This document shows, one piece after another, positions 1 through 7,547 of a stretch of DNA of 8,013 nucleotides (positions are counted from its first letter, which is position 1; the number at the start of each line of letters is the position of its first letter). The position numbers and the translations under genes are program-made. The DNA is taken from assembly GCA_043736395.1 (NCBI GenBank), contig JAYTCQ010000098.1, forward strand, positions 1-8,013, written 5' to 3'. This DNA is from JAFDVL01 sp043736395 (lineage in GTDB: Bacteria > Acidobacteriota > Blastocatellia > RBC074). A model generated the notes under the pieces. It made no database searches and was not told where the DNA came from. It saw nothing but the letters and a program-made list of their open reading frames with translations.

Positions 1-69
1 ACCTTATACCGTGCCTTGAAAAAAGTATTAGTCGAGGTTGGCTCAAAATACCAGATTAATTTTGCTTAG
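1..69 (+). CDS. Possible C-terminal tail of an upstream gene (partial)
   Basis: Frame 1 is open from the first base to a TAG at 67-69. It gives 22 residues of protein-like, amphipathic composition (reading ...YRALKKVLVEVGSKY...INFA). The start, if any, lies outside the window. An open run of 22 codons is expected by chance fairly often, frame 3 is also open for about 18 codons, and no terminator follows. This is a weak call and no function can be given. The only support is the residue pattern (alternating basic and hydrophobic residues) and the same strand as everything else here. Confidence 0.25.
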   Translation, partial: TLYRALKKVLVEVGSKYQINFA

Positions 70-459
70 GTACTTATCACGTTTGTTTTTAATGCTTAAA
101 GGGTTTTTACGAGTACGGCGTCAATCTGTTTTTCGAGTGTTACCCATCAAGCTCTACGATTATTAGCGGGGCTTTGTTGAGGTGCTTTTTGGTAGAGAAT
201 GAGAACTAAATCGTTATCTCAGATTTCACAGCTTCCCTCTGAATGCTCAAATTTGCTTCGCCATGGTGTTTTGGACGAACATTAAAAGCCGAGGGTCTAT
301 ATGATTTAATTCCAAGTTAATTCTGCAAGATTTTTCGAAGGAATGGAAGGTCAACTATGACTTTCTTATAAACTTTTTTTGCGGAGAACGGGTTTGCTAT
401 TTTTGACGCTATCAATAACGTTTCACGATGATGTCTGATATTCTGAATCTCTAAAAAAT
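70..459. other. AT-rich intergenic stretch with no recognisable gene
   Basis: About 390 bases with stops scattered in all frames and a visibly lower GC content than the genes that follow. The only starts preceded by purine-rich stretches (ATG at 343 and 356) open frames of five codons or fewer. I see no tRNA, no strong hairpin with a T-tract, and no tandem repeat. It presumably carries the promoter of the hydrolase gene at 460; a weak candidate is listed separately. It could also be a decayed gene or an unrecognised RNA, but nothing visible supports either. Confidence 0.6.
403..432 (+). promoter_or_regulatory. Weak sigma70-like promoter candidate for the hydrolase gene
   Basis: A TTGACG hexamer (403-408; five of six match TTGACA) is followed after 18 bases by GATGAT (427-432; four of six match TATAAT). 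Transcription would begin near 439, giving a leader of about 20 bases before the ATG at 460. The -10 box is poor and the region is AT-rich, so a chance match is quite possible. Another -10-like box, TATAAA at 367-372, has no convincing -35 partner. Confidence 0.25.
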
Positions 460-1926
460 ATGAAGCAGTCATTCAAAGAATTTACTGGCTACATAGGTCT
501 AACAAGAGTTATGTTATTCCTCTTGTTGTTAGTCATAACGTACGCGCCAAGCTTGGCGCGTAGCTCTTTTGTTACGAGTTCTCAATCAAAATTTCCCACT
601 GGACAAGTCATCGAAAAAGTCACTTGTCAGGCAGATGCCACGCAAAGCTATGCACTCTATTTGCCTTCGAATTATTCGCCGGAAAAAAGCTGGCCAATTT
701 TGTATGGCTTTGATCCAGGCGGACGTGGAAAGCAGCCGGTTGAGTTGTTTCATGAAGCCGCAGAAAAATATGGCTGGATCGTCATCGGTTCTCACAATTC
801 TCGCAATGGCCCCGGCGTGCCGCTCAACGAAATTATTGTTGCGCTTTTGCAAGACACGCAGGCGAGGCTGGCGATTGATGAACGTCGGGTGTACACCACG
901 GGAATGTCCGGCGGATCACGTGTCGCCAGCTCTGTAGCGATTGGCCTCAAAGATCGCGTCGCTGGTGTCATCGCATGTGGTGCGGGTTTTCCTTACGCCA
1001 AAATGCCGCAGAAGGATATGCGGTTTGCGTATTTCGGCATCGCCGGGATCGAAGATTTTAATTTGCTCGAATTGCGTCAGCTGGAAGAACCATTAACCAA
1101 AGCAGGAATGACGCATCAACTGCTCACGTTTGATGGCGAGCATACGTGGCCGCCCAAAGCCATTTTACTCGAAGCAGTTGAATGGATGGAAGCGCAAGCC
1201 ATCAAATCAGGGCGAAGCACCAACGAAAAGGCACGTGTTACGGAGCTGTACGCGCAAGGCCTCAGTCGTGCAAAGCAGTTTGAAGCGGCAGGTAATTTGT
1301 ATGATGCCTGGTTGCGTTATCGCACCTTGTCAGAATCATTCAATGGATTGGGTGCTGTTGATGAGGTTGCGTCAAATGCGCAACGCTTGCTTGGCACGAA
1401 GGAAGTTCAGGCGATGACGGCGCAATTAAAAGCGGCAGATCGTCAGCAGGAAAACCGCGGCAATGAAATTTCTTCGCTCTTGCAAACGATGGATTCAGCC
1501 GAGACGCAAATGCAGTCTTTGGCGAGTGCCAAAAGTTTGAGCGCGCAATTACGAAAAAAAGCAGATGAAGAAAATCGATCGACTGATCGCATCGTGGCAC
1601 GTCGGCTGATGACCCAGTTTTCGATTACGCTTTCCGAAGAAGCAAACAATGCGATGTACCAGAAAAATTATGTCAGGGCTGCATCGTTCTTAACTCTCGC
1701 GGTTGAAATCAGACCTAACAATTCGCAAAGCTGGTATCGTCTGGCTTCAGCACAAGCGCAATCTGGAAAGAAAAAAACTGCCATCGAATCACTCAAGCGT
1801 GCCGTAGAAAAAGGCTTCGCCGATGGCGCGCGACTTGAACAAGCTGCGGAGTTTGCTTCGCTCCGACAAGAGCAGGAATTTCAAGCACTCATCAAACGGT
1901 TGAAAAATCCGACTCCGGCTAACTAA
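460..1926 (+). CDS. Secreted alpha/beta-hydrolase (esterase-like) with TPR-like C-terminal half
   Basis: The 488-residue product starts with a basic stretch and a hydrophobic segment (residues 18-29), then ALAR-type small residues near 33. It is probably exported to the periplasm or beyond. Residues 60-245 read as an alpha/beta-hydrolase related to the PHB-depolymerase/esterase group: a YALYLPSNY strand, an FDPGG turn (84-88) that may form the oxyanion region, the nucleophile elbow GMSGG with Ser150, Asp199 as possible acid, and His228 in GEHTW. Ester hydrolysis is therefore likely; the substrate is unknown. Residues 260-380 are charged and helical, and 393-450 look like one or two TPR motifs (NYVRAASFLTLAVEIRPNN, then an AIESLKRAVEKGF helix), suggesting protein binding. 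The ATG at 460 has no clear Shine-Dalgarno site. An in-frame ATG at 511 (Met18) would start directly on the hydrophobic segment and is a real alternative. The gene after it begins 35 bases past the stop, probably in the same transcript. Confidence 0.8.
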   Translation: MKQSFKEFTGYIGLTRVMLFLLLLVITYAPSLARSSFVTSSQSKFPTGQVIEKVTCQADATQSYALYLPSNYSPEKSWPILYGFDPGGRGKQPVELFHEAAEKYGWIVIGSHNSRNGPGVPLNEIIVALLQDTQARLAIDERRVYTTGMSGGSRVASSVAIGLKDRVAGVIACGAGFPYAKMPQKDMRFAYFGIAGIEDFNLLELRQLEEPLTKAGMTHQLLTFDGEHTWPPKAILLEAVEWMEAQAIKSGRSTNEKARVTELYAQGLSRAKQFEAAGNLYDAWLRYRTLSESFNGLGAVDEVASNAQRLLGTKEVQAMTAQLKAADRQQENRGNEISSLLQTMDSAETQMQSLASAKSLSAQLRKKADEENRSTDRIVARRLMTQFSITLSEEANNAMYQKNYVRAASFLTLAVEIRPNNSQSWYRLASAQAQSGKKKTAIESLKRAVEKGFADGARLEQAAEFASLRQEQEFQALIKRLKNPTPAN

Positions 1927-1961
1927 ATTCAAATCTTAAAAATCACCGAGAACTTACCGAA

Positions 1962-3329
1962 ATGAAACTTTTATCTTGTGTCCTATTTTTGTTGTTAGTG
2001 AACACCACAGCCGCACAAACTCTCCTCGAAAAAACTTTTAAATTCGATGTGGAAGCAGAATCCGTACTCAAATTAAATGCTTCATCGCCGGGTGCGAATT
2101 GGGCCGTGAAAGGCAGTGAAGCCGCGACTGTTACGATTGAATTGGACGGCGAATATAATCAGGACGTAATTCTTTTCAGCGGCGCAGCGAATTTTGATTA
2201 TCGTGTTTTGCTCGGAAGGTTATCTGCTGGTGAACATAAGTTGCGCGTCAAATTGAATGCTGCGCAATCTTCGCCAAACGCAGCCAAAGCGGTGATTAAT
2301 TCGGCGATGGTAGCTCCGAAAATTCAAGGTGATTTGCAGGAACCGTTGGCGTACGCGCACTCGCCTGTGTTGTATGCGCGACCTGACACGGTAGGGAAAT
2401 TTAGCGACGTGCCGCTCTTGATGTGGTACGAAATAATTAAGGATGGTTCCGCGCAGACAATTCGCTACAGCATCATTTTCACCAATGAAGACGGGGGGAC
2501 GCAGACGGCGGCGTTGATGGCGCGGTGGGGAAGAGTCACCGACATCGAATGGATTTGCGAAGTGAAATTAGACGCGCAAGGCAAAGTTTTGAGCGAAGTT
2601 TTTCAAGGTACAAATCATCGCACACTGCCTTTCACCGGACGACATGAAGCGCAGCATCCATTGTTTATCGTGGCTTCGCGCAATAATAATTTTTCCGATC
2701 AATTGCCGGAAAACTTGCCCGCTTTGCGATTTGCATTGGCTCCGGTAGCGTTTGATACGGCGAAGAATTCACGCGAAGTTTTGATGGACCAAAATCCGTG
2801 GACGTATCGGTTGATGCATGACGAAATGCTGCGCGAAGGAAAAATTGCGAATGATTCGGAAGTCGTCGGAACTGCCGGACTTGGCATCAAAATGCTGGAT
2901 CCGCGCCGTTATTTATATTTTGACGGATCGTCTACCAACACGAATTCAGCATTGAGTTTTGCGGTGAAATTGAAAGGCGACGCGCATTGGTACGCGTCGG
3001 ATTTAGGGCACAGCTATTTTCGAATTGATCGCAGCGGCTGGTTTCGTTCTACAGTGCGATTGCCAAAAATTAATAGCACGAACGACATCGAACAAATTGT
3101 AGTGCGCTGCGAAGCGTTGCCTGATTCGCAATCTAAAAAACAAGATTTCAAACCGGAGCCGACTTGTGCGATTGAAACGATGAATAAAATTTTTTTGTTG
3201 GATGAAAAATTTATGCCTTCTGCTTCGGTGAATTTGAACGTGAAGAATACGCCGATGCGCTTTGGCGAAATGCTGGAAATTTATCGCACTTCATCAGCTC
3301 CTACAAAAATTAAAAATAACCCAAAGTAG
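1962..3329 (+). CDS. Secreted protein of unknown function, probably beta-rich
   Basis: The 455-residue product opens with a clear signal peptide: MKLL, a hydrophobic core (residues 7-13), and likely cleavage after TTAA at residue 18, before Gln19. Cys6 precedes the hydrophobic core, so it is not a lipobox. I do not recognise the mature protein. It is full of alternating hydrophobic and polar residues typical of beta strands. Two blocks look conserved-domain-like: residues 131-200 (HSPVLYARPD, then LLMWYE, FTNEDGG and RWGRVTDIEW) and residues 311-366 (DPRRYLYFDG, then HWYASDLGHSYFRIDRSGW). Only three cysteines (199, 383, 402) would remain after cleavage. No catalytic motif stands out; aspartate-, histidine- and tryptophan-rich patches would fit a carbohydrate- or ligand-binding fold, but this is a guess. 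The ATG has no obvious Shine-Dalgarno site. The 35-base gap and absence of a terminator behind the hydrolase gene suggest co-transcription. Gene reality is well supported by length and signal peptide. Confidence 0.85.
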   Translation: MKLLSCVLFLLLVNTTAAQTLLEKTFKFDVEAESVLKLNASSPGANWAVKGSEAATVTIELDGEYNQDVILFSGAANFDYRVLLGRLSAGEHKLRVKLNAAQSSPNAAKAVINSAMVAPKIQGDLQEPLAYAHSPVLYARPDTVGKFSDVPLLMWYEIIKDGSAQTIRYSIIFTNEDGGTQTAALMARWGRVTDIEWICEVKLDAQGKVLSEVFQGTNHRTLPFTGRHEAQHPLFIVASRNNNFSDQLPENLPALRFALAPVAFDTAKNSREVLMDQNPWTYRLMHDEMLREGKIANDSEVVGTAGLGIKMLDPRRYLYFDGSSTNTNSALSFAVKLKGDAHWYASDLGHSYFRIDRSGWFRSTVRLPKINSTNDIEQIVVRCEALPDSQSKKQDFKPEPTCAIETMNKIFLLDEKFMPSASVNLNVKNTPMRFGEMLEIYRTSSAPTKIKNNPK

Positions 3330-3409
3330 AGAGGTCAGCCTAATTAAGATAAATTTGTCTCGAAAAGAAATTCTTCGATTAACACGGATTTAACGTTGAT
3401 TTTACTTTG

Positions 3410-3458
3410 AAAAAAAACTTTTGTGCTCCTTGCCCAATGGTTGTCCACACCATAGAAT
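3410..3458 (+). promoter_or_regulatory. Sigma70-like promoter of the TonB-dependent receptor gene, with A-tract
   Basis: TTGCCC (3430-3435; four of six match consensus) and TAGAAT (3453-3458; five of six match) are separated by the ideal 17 bases. Transcription should begin near 3465 and leave a leader of about 50 bases. A run of eight A (3410-3417) lies about 12 bases upstream of the -35 box, roughly at -50, where an UP-element would sit. No operator palindrome is evident between promoter and gene. The call rests on box quality, spacing and position directly ahead of a gene with a strong ribosome-binding site. Confidence 0.5.
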
Positions 3459-3500
3459 CCCATCTTCGCTGAACCAATACAACTAAATACTATTTTCTTA

Positions 3501-3508
3501 AGAAGGAG
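3501..3508 (+). promoter_or_regulatory. Strong Shine-Dalgarno site of the receptor gene
   Basis: AGAAGGAG ends eight bases before the ATG at 3517 and fixes that start. It is the only textbook Shine-Dalgarno site in front of the four complete genes, suggesting high translation of the receptor. Its left half overlaps a perfect 10-bp palindrome, TTCTTAAGAA (3495-3504), which could weakly sequester it in RNA, though a loopless palindrome of this size is unlikely to fold stably. Confidence 0.75.
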
Positions 3509-3516
3509 CGGCTTCA

Positions 3517-6516
3517 ATGAAAAAACTAACCAAATCCAGTCTGGTTCTCTTACTACTACTATTCTCAAATTCAATTTTTGCGCAAACCCAGAGCACGACA
3601 GGTGTGGTTCAGGGGACGATTTCTGATCAATCCGGAGCAGTCGTTCCGGCGGCGACGGTGGAGATCAAAAACCTGGATACGAACTTGACGAAAACGTTGT
3701 CGAGCGATTCCGATGGACGATTCGTGTTTTTACAATTACAGCCAGGACGTTACAAATTGGAAGTCAGCAAGCAGGGCTACGCCAAATTATTACAGGAAAA
3801 TCTGACATTGACTGTCGGACAAACCATCAGCTTATCGTTGGGGATGAAAGTTTCTTCGTTGCAGGAAACTATCACGATCAGCGCGTCTCCGACGATTGAT
3901 ACTGTGAAGACGGAATCGAGTACGACGTTGAATGAATTGGCGGTTTCGAATACGCCAGTGCTCGGAAGAAAATTTTTGGATATGTTGACGCTGACCCCCG
4001 GCGTGAGCGTGACACAGGGGCCTGACGGCGATGTCGTGAATTTTGCCGGACAGCGCGGCGTATTCAATAACATCAGCCTTGATGGTGGTGATTACAACAA
4101 CGGATTTTTTGGCGAGCAGGTCGGCGGACAACGTGCCGCGATTGATATTACGCTGGATGCGGTGAAGGAATTTCAAGTGATTGCCACAGGTGCTTCCGCC
4201 GAGTTCGGACGTACAGCTGGCGGCGTTGTGAACGTGATTACGAAATCCGGTACGAACGAATTTCGCGGCTCAGTATTTCACTTTCAACGTCATGAAAATT
4301 TGACGTCAAAAACTTCGGATGGGAATTCGCTGAAAGATTTTCATCGTGAACAGTTCGGTGGAACTTTCGGCGGCCCAATTGTCAAAGACAAAGCATTTTT
4401 CTTTGGCGCGTTGGAACAAATCACCGGCAATTTCTCGCGTGCAAATTTGAGCGTTCCGATTGGAACCCCTTGCAGTGTGACAAATCCGACGATTCAGGCG
4501 AACGAAGCTTTAATCAATGGTAGTGCGGATTGTCAGCGCGTGGCTCTCATCAATTTTTTCAAAACTACTCGTCAGCAGGATGAAGGCTTACCGCTGAAAA
4601 AACCGGTGAATACCTCAGCATTTTTGGGAAAATTGGATTGGAAATTAACTCCCGCGAATGACCTTTCGTTCTCGTATAATTTCAGCCGTTCGAAAAAAGA
4701 AAATGAAACATTCGATGTGGCGACGTATGGAAATTCGGCGAATGGAACTGAAGGTCCAGGCAAAATTAATGTCTTCAATACGAATTTGTACAGCAGCCTT
4801 TCGAGTACGATGCTAAACGAATTTCACGTGACACTTTCGCGCGAAGATCGTCCGCGTTCAGGAAATAAATCAAATATTCCGGCGGATACGGCGATGGGCT
4901 TTGCGACTTCATTTCGCTTCGGAACGCCATTTTTTATGCAGCCTGGCGTAGATGAAGTTTTCAAAAGATTTCAGGTACGCGACAGCTTTTCGATCATTGC
5001 CGGAAAGCACAACGTCAAACTCGGCGGTGAATATATTCGCAGCAATAACACGCAGGTCTTTCGCGGATTTTTCACTTCGCGTTACATCTTTGACAGCGTG
5101 ACTGGATTTTTACGCTATGCCTCTCCGGCTTCACTCGGAGCTGGTTATGGGCCAAATATCAAGAGCTGCTCCAATGGGACTTATGTGGCTTCAACTGCGA
5201 CATGTCCGACCGGAACGACTGCCACCGGAGGTCCATTATTATTGTATTTGCAAGCCGCTGGCCCATCTGCATTAGCGACGGACGCGGCGGGTGCTTCAAA
5301 TATTAACAACGACGAATTCGCAGCTTTCGTGCAGGACAAATGGCAGTGGAAGCCCGGCTTCACGTGGCAATTTGGATTGCGCTGGGAAGCACAGATTTTG
5401 CCGAATCCAACAGTTGATCCAAGCAAAACTGCGTATGGATTATTCTTGAAAGATGCGCGGTTCCCGTCTGATGGGACGTTGCCGGATCAGAAAAAAATGT
5501 TTCAGCCGCGTGTAGGATTTGCTTGGGACATTGCCAACAACAGTAAATCTGTTTTGCGCGCTTCGTGGGGAATTTATAACGCACGTCAGAACATGCTTTC
5601 GCAAGTTGGCTCCATCACCACGAACGGAGTGCAGCAACAAACTATTTTCCGCAGCAGCGAATTAATTGGTTTTGGATTGCCTGCACCGACCTGGCCTGGC
5701 GTGTTAACTCCATCGGCACAAACTTGCAGCGGAACACTTGGTGTGAATCCGTTCCCTTGTTTTTCAGGCGTCCGTGTTTTCAGTCGTGATTATAAAAACC
5801 CCCGAATTTACACGACAAATCTGCAATTTGAACAACAGATTTTTTCTGATGCCGCGTTGTATCTTGACTTCACTTATTCCAAAGGAGTTCATCTGACGCG
5901 CTTCCTGAATTATGGACGCTTAGGATTTGCGGCTCCGTATCTGGATGAAATTGCGGTCACGAGTGCGCTCGGAAAATCGTTGTATCGTGGCTTCACTGTC
6001 GGCGTTCGCAAACGGTTGTCTCGTGGCTTCCAAATGGATGCGAATTATGTTTTGTCGAAAGACCTTGACGACGATTCCAACGAACGTGATCCGTTCTCAG
6101 ATCGAGCGTTTGATATTCGTAATTTGAAATTAGATTACGCAACATCAGACCGCGACATTCGGCATAAATTCAACTTCCTGATTTTTGGAAATTTGCCCGG
6201 CGGAATCGAAGCAAACACCCGTCTTCAAGCACGTTCAGCACAACCCATCACTCCGGGAGCACGAACGGCAACGAATCGGAATACAACTCGAAAAGACAAT
6301 GAATTTTTCTCAATGGATTGGCGCGTTTCACGTCCATTCCGTTTTGGAAGCGATCGTTTTGCACTGATTCCAACGTTGGAAATGTTCAATACGTTCAATA
6401 ACAAAAACCTTATTAATCCGTTAGTAACGCCGGGGCTGTTCAATTTTGACGGCTTCCTGCGACAGGGCGTAGGCGATCCCCGACAATTGCAATTGGCGAT
6501 CAAATTTACGTTCTAA
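3517..6516 (+). CDS. Oar-like TonB-dependent outer-membrane receptor with carboxypeptidase-regulatory-like domain
   Basis: The 999-residue product has a signal peptide (MKKLTKSS, a Leu-rich core, cleavage after SIFA at residue 22). Residues 27-122 form a carboxypeptidase-regulatory-like beta-sandwich (GTISDQSGAVVPAATVEI, DGRFVFLQLQPGRY). Residues 125-250 are the plug, with LTPGVSV, GQRGVFNNISLDGGDYNN, VKEFQVIATGASAEFGRTAG and GGVVNVITKSGTNEFRG blocks. The rest is the beta-barrel, with family landmarks DEFAAFVQDKW (599-609), QPRVGFAWD (from 663), YVLSKDLDDDSNERD (around 850), SDRDIRHKF and FNTFNNKN, and it ends in KFTF, the C-terminal Phe expected for BAM recognition. It should import or bind a bulky ligand across the outer membrane using TonB energy; the ligand cannot be read from sequence, and family members are often linked to saccharide or peptide uptake. 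All six cysteines fall in three local pairs (319/339, 551/563, 737/748). The length is normal and there is no frameshift. It is the single gene of its unit, between a promoter and a terminator. Confidence 0.95.
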   Translation: MKKLTKSSLVLLLLLFSNSIFAQTQSTTGVVQGTISDQSGAVVPAATVEIKNLDTNLTKTLSSDSDGRFVFLQLQPGRYKLEVSKQGYAKLLQENLTLTVGQTISLSLGMKVSSLQETITISASPTIDTVKTESSTTLNELAVSNTPVLGRKFLDMLTLTPGVSVTQGPDGDVVNFAGQRGVFNNISLDGGDYNNGFFGEQVGGQRAAIDITLDAVKEFQVIATGASAEFGRTAGGVVNVITKSGTNEFRGSVFHFQRHENLTSKTSDGNSLKDFHREQFGGTFGGPIVKDKAFFFGALEQITGNFSRANLSVPIGTPCSVTNPTIQANEALINGSADCQRVALINFFKTTRQQDEGLPLKKPVNTSAFLGKLDWKLTPANDLSFSYNFSRSKKENETFDVATYGNSANGTEGPGKINVFNTNLYSSLSSTMLNEFHVTLSREDRPRSGNKSNIPADTAMGFATSFRFGTPFFMQPGVDEVFKRFQVRDSFSIIAGKHNVKLGGEYIRSNNTQVFRGFFTSRYIFDSVTGFLRYASPASLGAGYGPNIKSCSNGTYVASTATCPTGTTATGGPLLLYLQAAGPSALATDAAGASNINNDEFAAFVQDKWQWKPGFTWQFGLRWEAQILPNPTVDPSKTAYGLFLKDARFPSDGTLPDQKKMFQPRVGFAWDIANNSKSVLRASWGIYNARQNMLSQVGSITTNGVQQQTIFRSSELIGFGLPAPTWPGVLTPSAQTCSGTLGVNPFPCFSGVRVFSRDYKNPRIYTTNLQFEQQIFSDAALYLDFTYSKGVHLTRFLNYGRLGFAAPYLDEIAVTSALGKSLYRGFTVGVRKRLSRGFQMDANYVLSKDLDDDSNERDPFSDRAFDIRNLKLDYATSDRDIRHKFNFLIFGNLPGGIEANTRLQARSAQPITPGARTATNRNTTRKDNEFFSMDWRVSRPFRFGSDRFALIPTLEMFNTFNNKNLINPLVTPGLFNFDGFLRQGVGDPRQLQLAIKFTF

Positions 6517-6535
6517 TTCAGGAGTTGTGATTTTC

Positions 6536-6585
6536 CTGAAAAGTCATCGTCCAGCGGAAACGTTGGACGATGACTTTTCTTTTTT
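6536..6585 (+). terminator. Intrinsic terminator behind the receptor gene
   Basis: A perfect 15-bp inverted repeat (AAAAGTCATCGTCCA at 6539-6553, its complement at 6564-6578) is extended inward by G-U, C-G and G-C pairs. The result is an 18-pair stem closed by a GAAA tetraloop (6557-6560), a GNRA loop of high stability. The right arm runs straight into TTTTCTTTTTT (6575-6585). It starts about 20 bases after the receptor stop and should end that transcript, separating the phosphodiesterase gene downstream. The other side lacks a T-tract, so it acts rightward only. Confidence 0.93.
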
Positions 6586-6638
6586 CAGCGTTTGGAATTA
6601 AAGTGAACTTAAGATTCATTGTTTATTTTTTTAATGTT

Positions 6639-7541
6639 ATGAAATTAATTCGCTTAGGTTTTGCCTTATTTTTAGGACTGAGTACGATGCTGACAGCATT
6701 TGCTCAGTACCAGAAAAAAACACTGATTGCTCATCGTGGCGCTTCGGCGTATGCGCCTGAACATACGTTGGAGGCGTATCGGTTGGCGATGCAACAAGGG
6801 GCGGTTTTTGTTGAGCAGGATTTGCAAATTACGAAAGACGGCGTGTTAGTTTGTTTGCACGACATCACGCTGGAGCGAACAACGAATGTCGCGAAAATTT
6901 TTCCTGATCGCTTTACTATGGAAGGCTCCGAAAAGCATTGGTATGTCGCGGATTTTACGCTTAAAGAAATTCAGCAACTGGATGCCGGTTCGTGGTTTGA
7001 TCCGAAATTTGCCGGAGCGCGCGTTCCGACGTGGCAGGAAGCGATTGATTTGATCCGTAATAAAGCTGGACTTTATCCCGAAACAAAAGCGCCGGAAGTT
7101 TACGGCCAGCGTGGCTTCAATATGGAAAAGCTGGTGCTTGGGCAGCTCAGAAAAAATAAGTTACCGAACGCCAAAACGCCGGTCATTATTCAATCGTTCA
7201 GCCCTGAATCGCTCCAGAAAATGAAGCGGGAAATGAAAACAAAAGTGCCGCTGGTTTTTCTTATCAGTCCGGAACAGGAAGCCTGGTTGACAGCAGATAA
7301 ATTACAAAAAATCCGTACGTTTGCGGTTGGCATTGGCCCTGCGAAAGTTTTGGTGGACGGCAAGCCGGAACTTGTTAAGTTAGCGCATCAGAAAGGGTTG
7401 AGCGTGACCTGCTACACCTTTTTCTCAAAGAAAACCGGACGATTTGCGAATGTTCGTGAGGAAATGTTGTACTTTCTTCAAACGCTTGGGATAGATGCAG
7501 TGTTTACGGATAATCCAGATCAGTTTCCGGTCGTAAAATAA
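6639..7541 (+). CDS. glpQ: Periplasmic glycerophosphodiester phosphodiesterase (GlpQ type)
   Basis: The 300-residue product hydrolyses glycerophosphodiesters (deacylated phospholipids) to sn-glycerol 3-phosphate and an alcohol, judging by family. The GDPD signature is complete: LIAHRGASAYAPEHTLEAY with His32 and Arg33, VEQDLQITKDGVLVCLHD with metal and catalytic residues Glu59, Asp61 and His74, YPETKAP with Glu138 and Lys140, and the closing FTDNPDQF. The insertion with DFTLKEIQQLDAGSWFD and the YPETKAP block resemble periplasmic GlpQ rather than short cytosolic UgpQ. The signal peptide MKLIRLGFALFLGLS ends in an A-F-A cleavage site before Gln23. I chose the ATG at 6639 because it starts exactly at the signal peptide. 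The frame is open to an ATG at 6570, but that codon lies inside the terminator stem. No Shine-Dalgarno site is visible, the stretch in front is T-rich, and no good promoter was found in 6586-6638. The symbol reflects family membership; orthology to E. coli glpQ is not shown. Confidence 0.92.
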   Translation: MKLIRLGFALFLGLSTMLTAFAQYQKKTLIAHRGASAYAPEHTLEAYRLAMQQGAVFVEQDLQITKDGVLVCLHDITLERTTNVAKIFPDRFTMEGSEKHWYVADFTLKEIQQLDAGSWFDPKFAGARVPTWQEAIDLIRNKAGLYPETKAPEVYGQRGFNMEKLVLGQLRKNKLPNAKTPVIIQSFSPESLQKMKREMKTKVPLVFLISPEQEAWLTADKLQKIRTFAVGIGPAKVLVDGKPELVKLAHQKGLSVTCYTFFSKKTGRFANVREEMLYFLQTLGIDAVFTDNPDQFPVVK

Positions 7542-7547
7542 GTTGGT

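Noticed and set aside
343..372. Mini-frames from ATG at 343 and 356 after purine-rich GAAGGAATGGAAGG, possibly a leader peptide.
   Set aside because: Only four to five codons, no attenuator hairpins follow, and about 100 bases separate them from the next gene.
2493..2498. Run of six G in the unknown secreted protein gene, a possible phase-variation tract.
   Set aside because: Six is short for a slippage switch and the reading frame is intact; no supporting context.
3344..3574. A 76-codon reverse-strand frame across the receptor leader.
   Set aside because: It overlaps the promoter, Shine-Dalgarno site and signal-peptide codons of the receptor; residue pattern not convincing.
3777..4176. Reverse-strand frames of about 100 codons inside the receptor gene.
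   Set aside because: They are antisense shadows of the well-supported plug-domain coding region and have no signals of their own.
6570..6638. Extended N-terminus for the phosphodiesterase starting at the ATG at 6570 (323 residues).
   Set aside because: That ATG lies within the right arm of the receptor terminator, and the extra 23 residues would bury the signal peptide that begins exactly at Met 6639.
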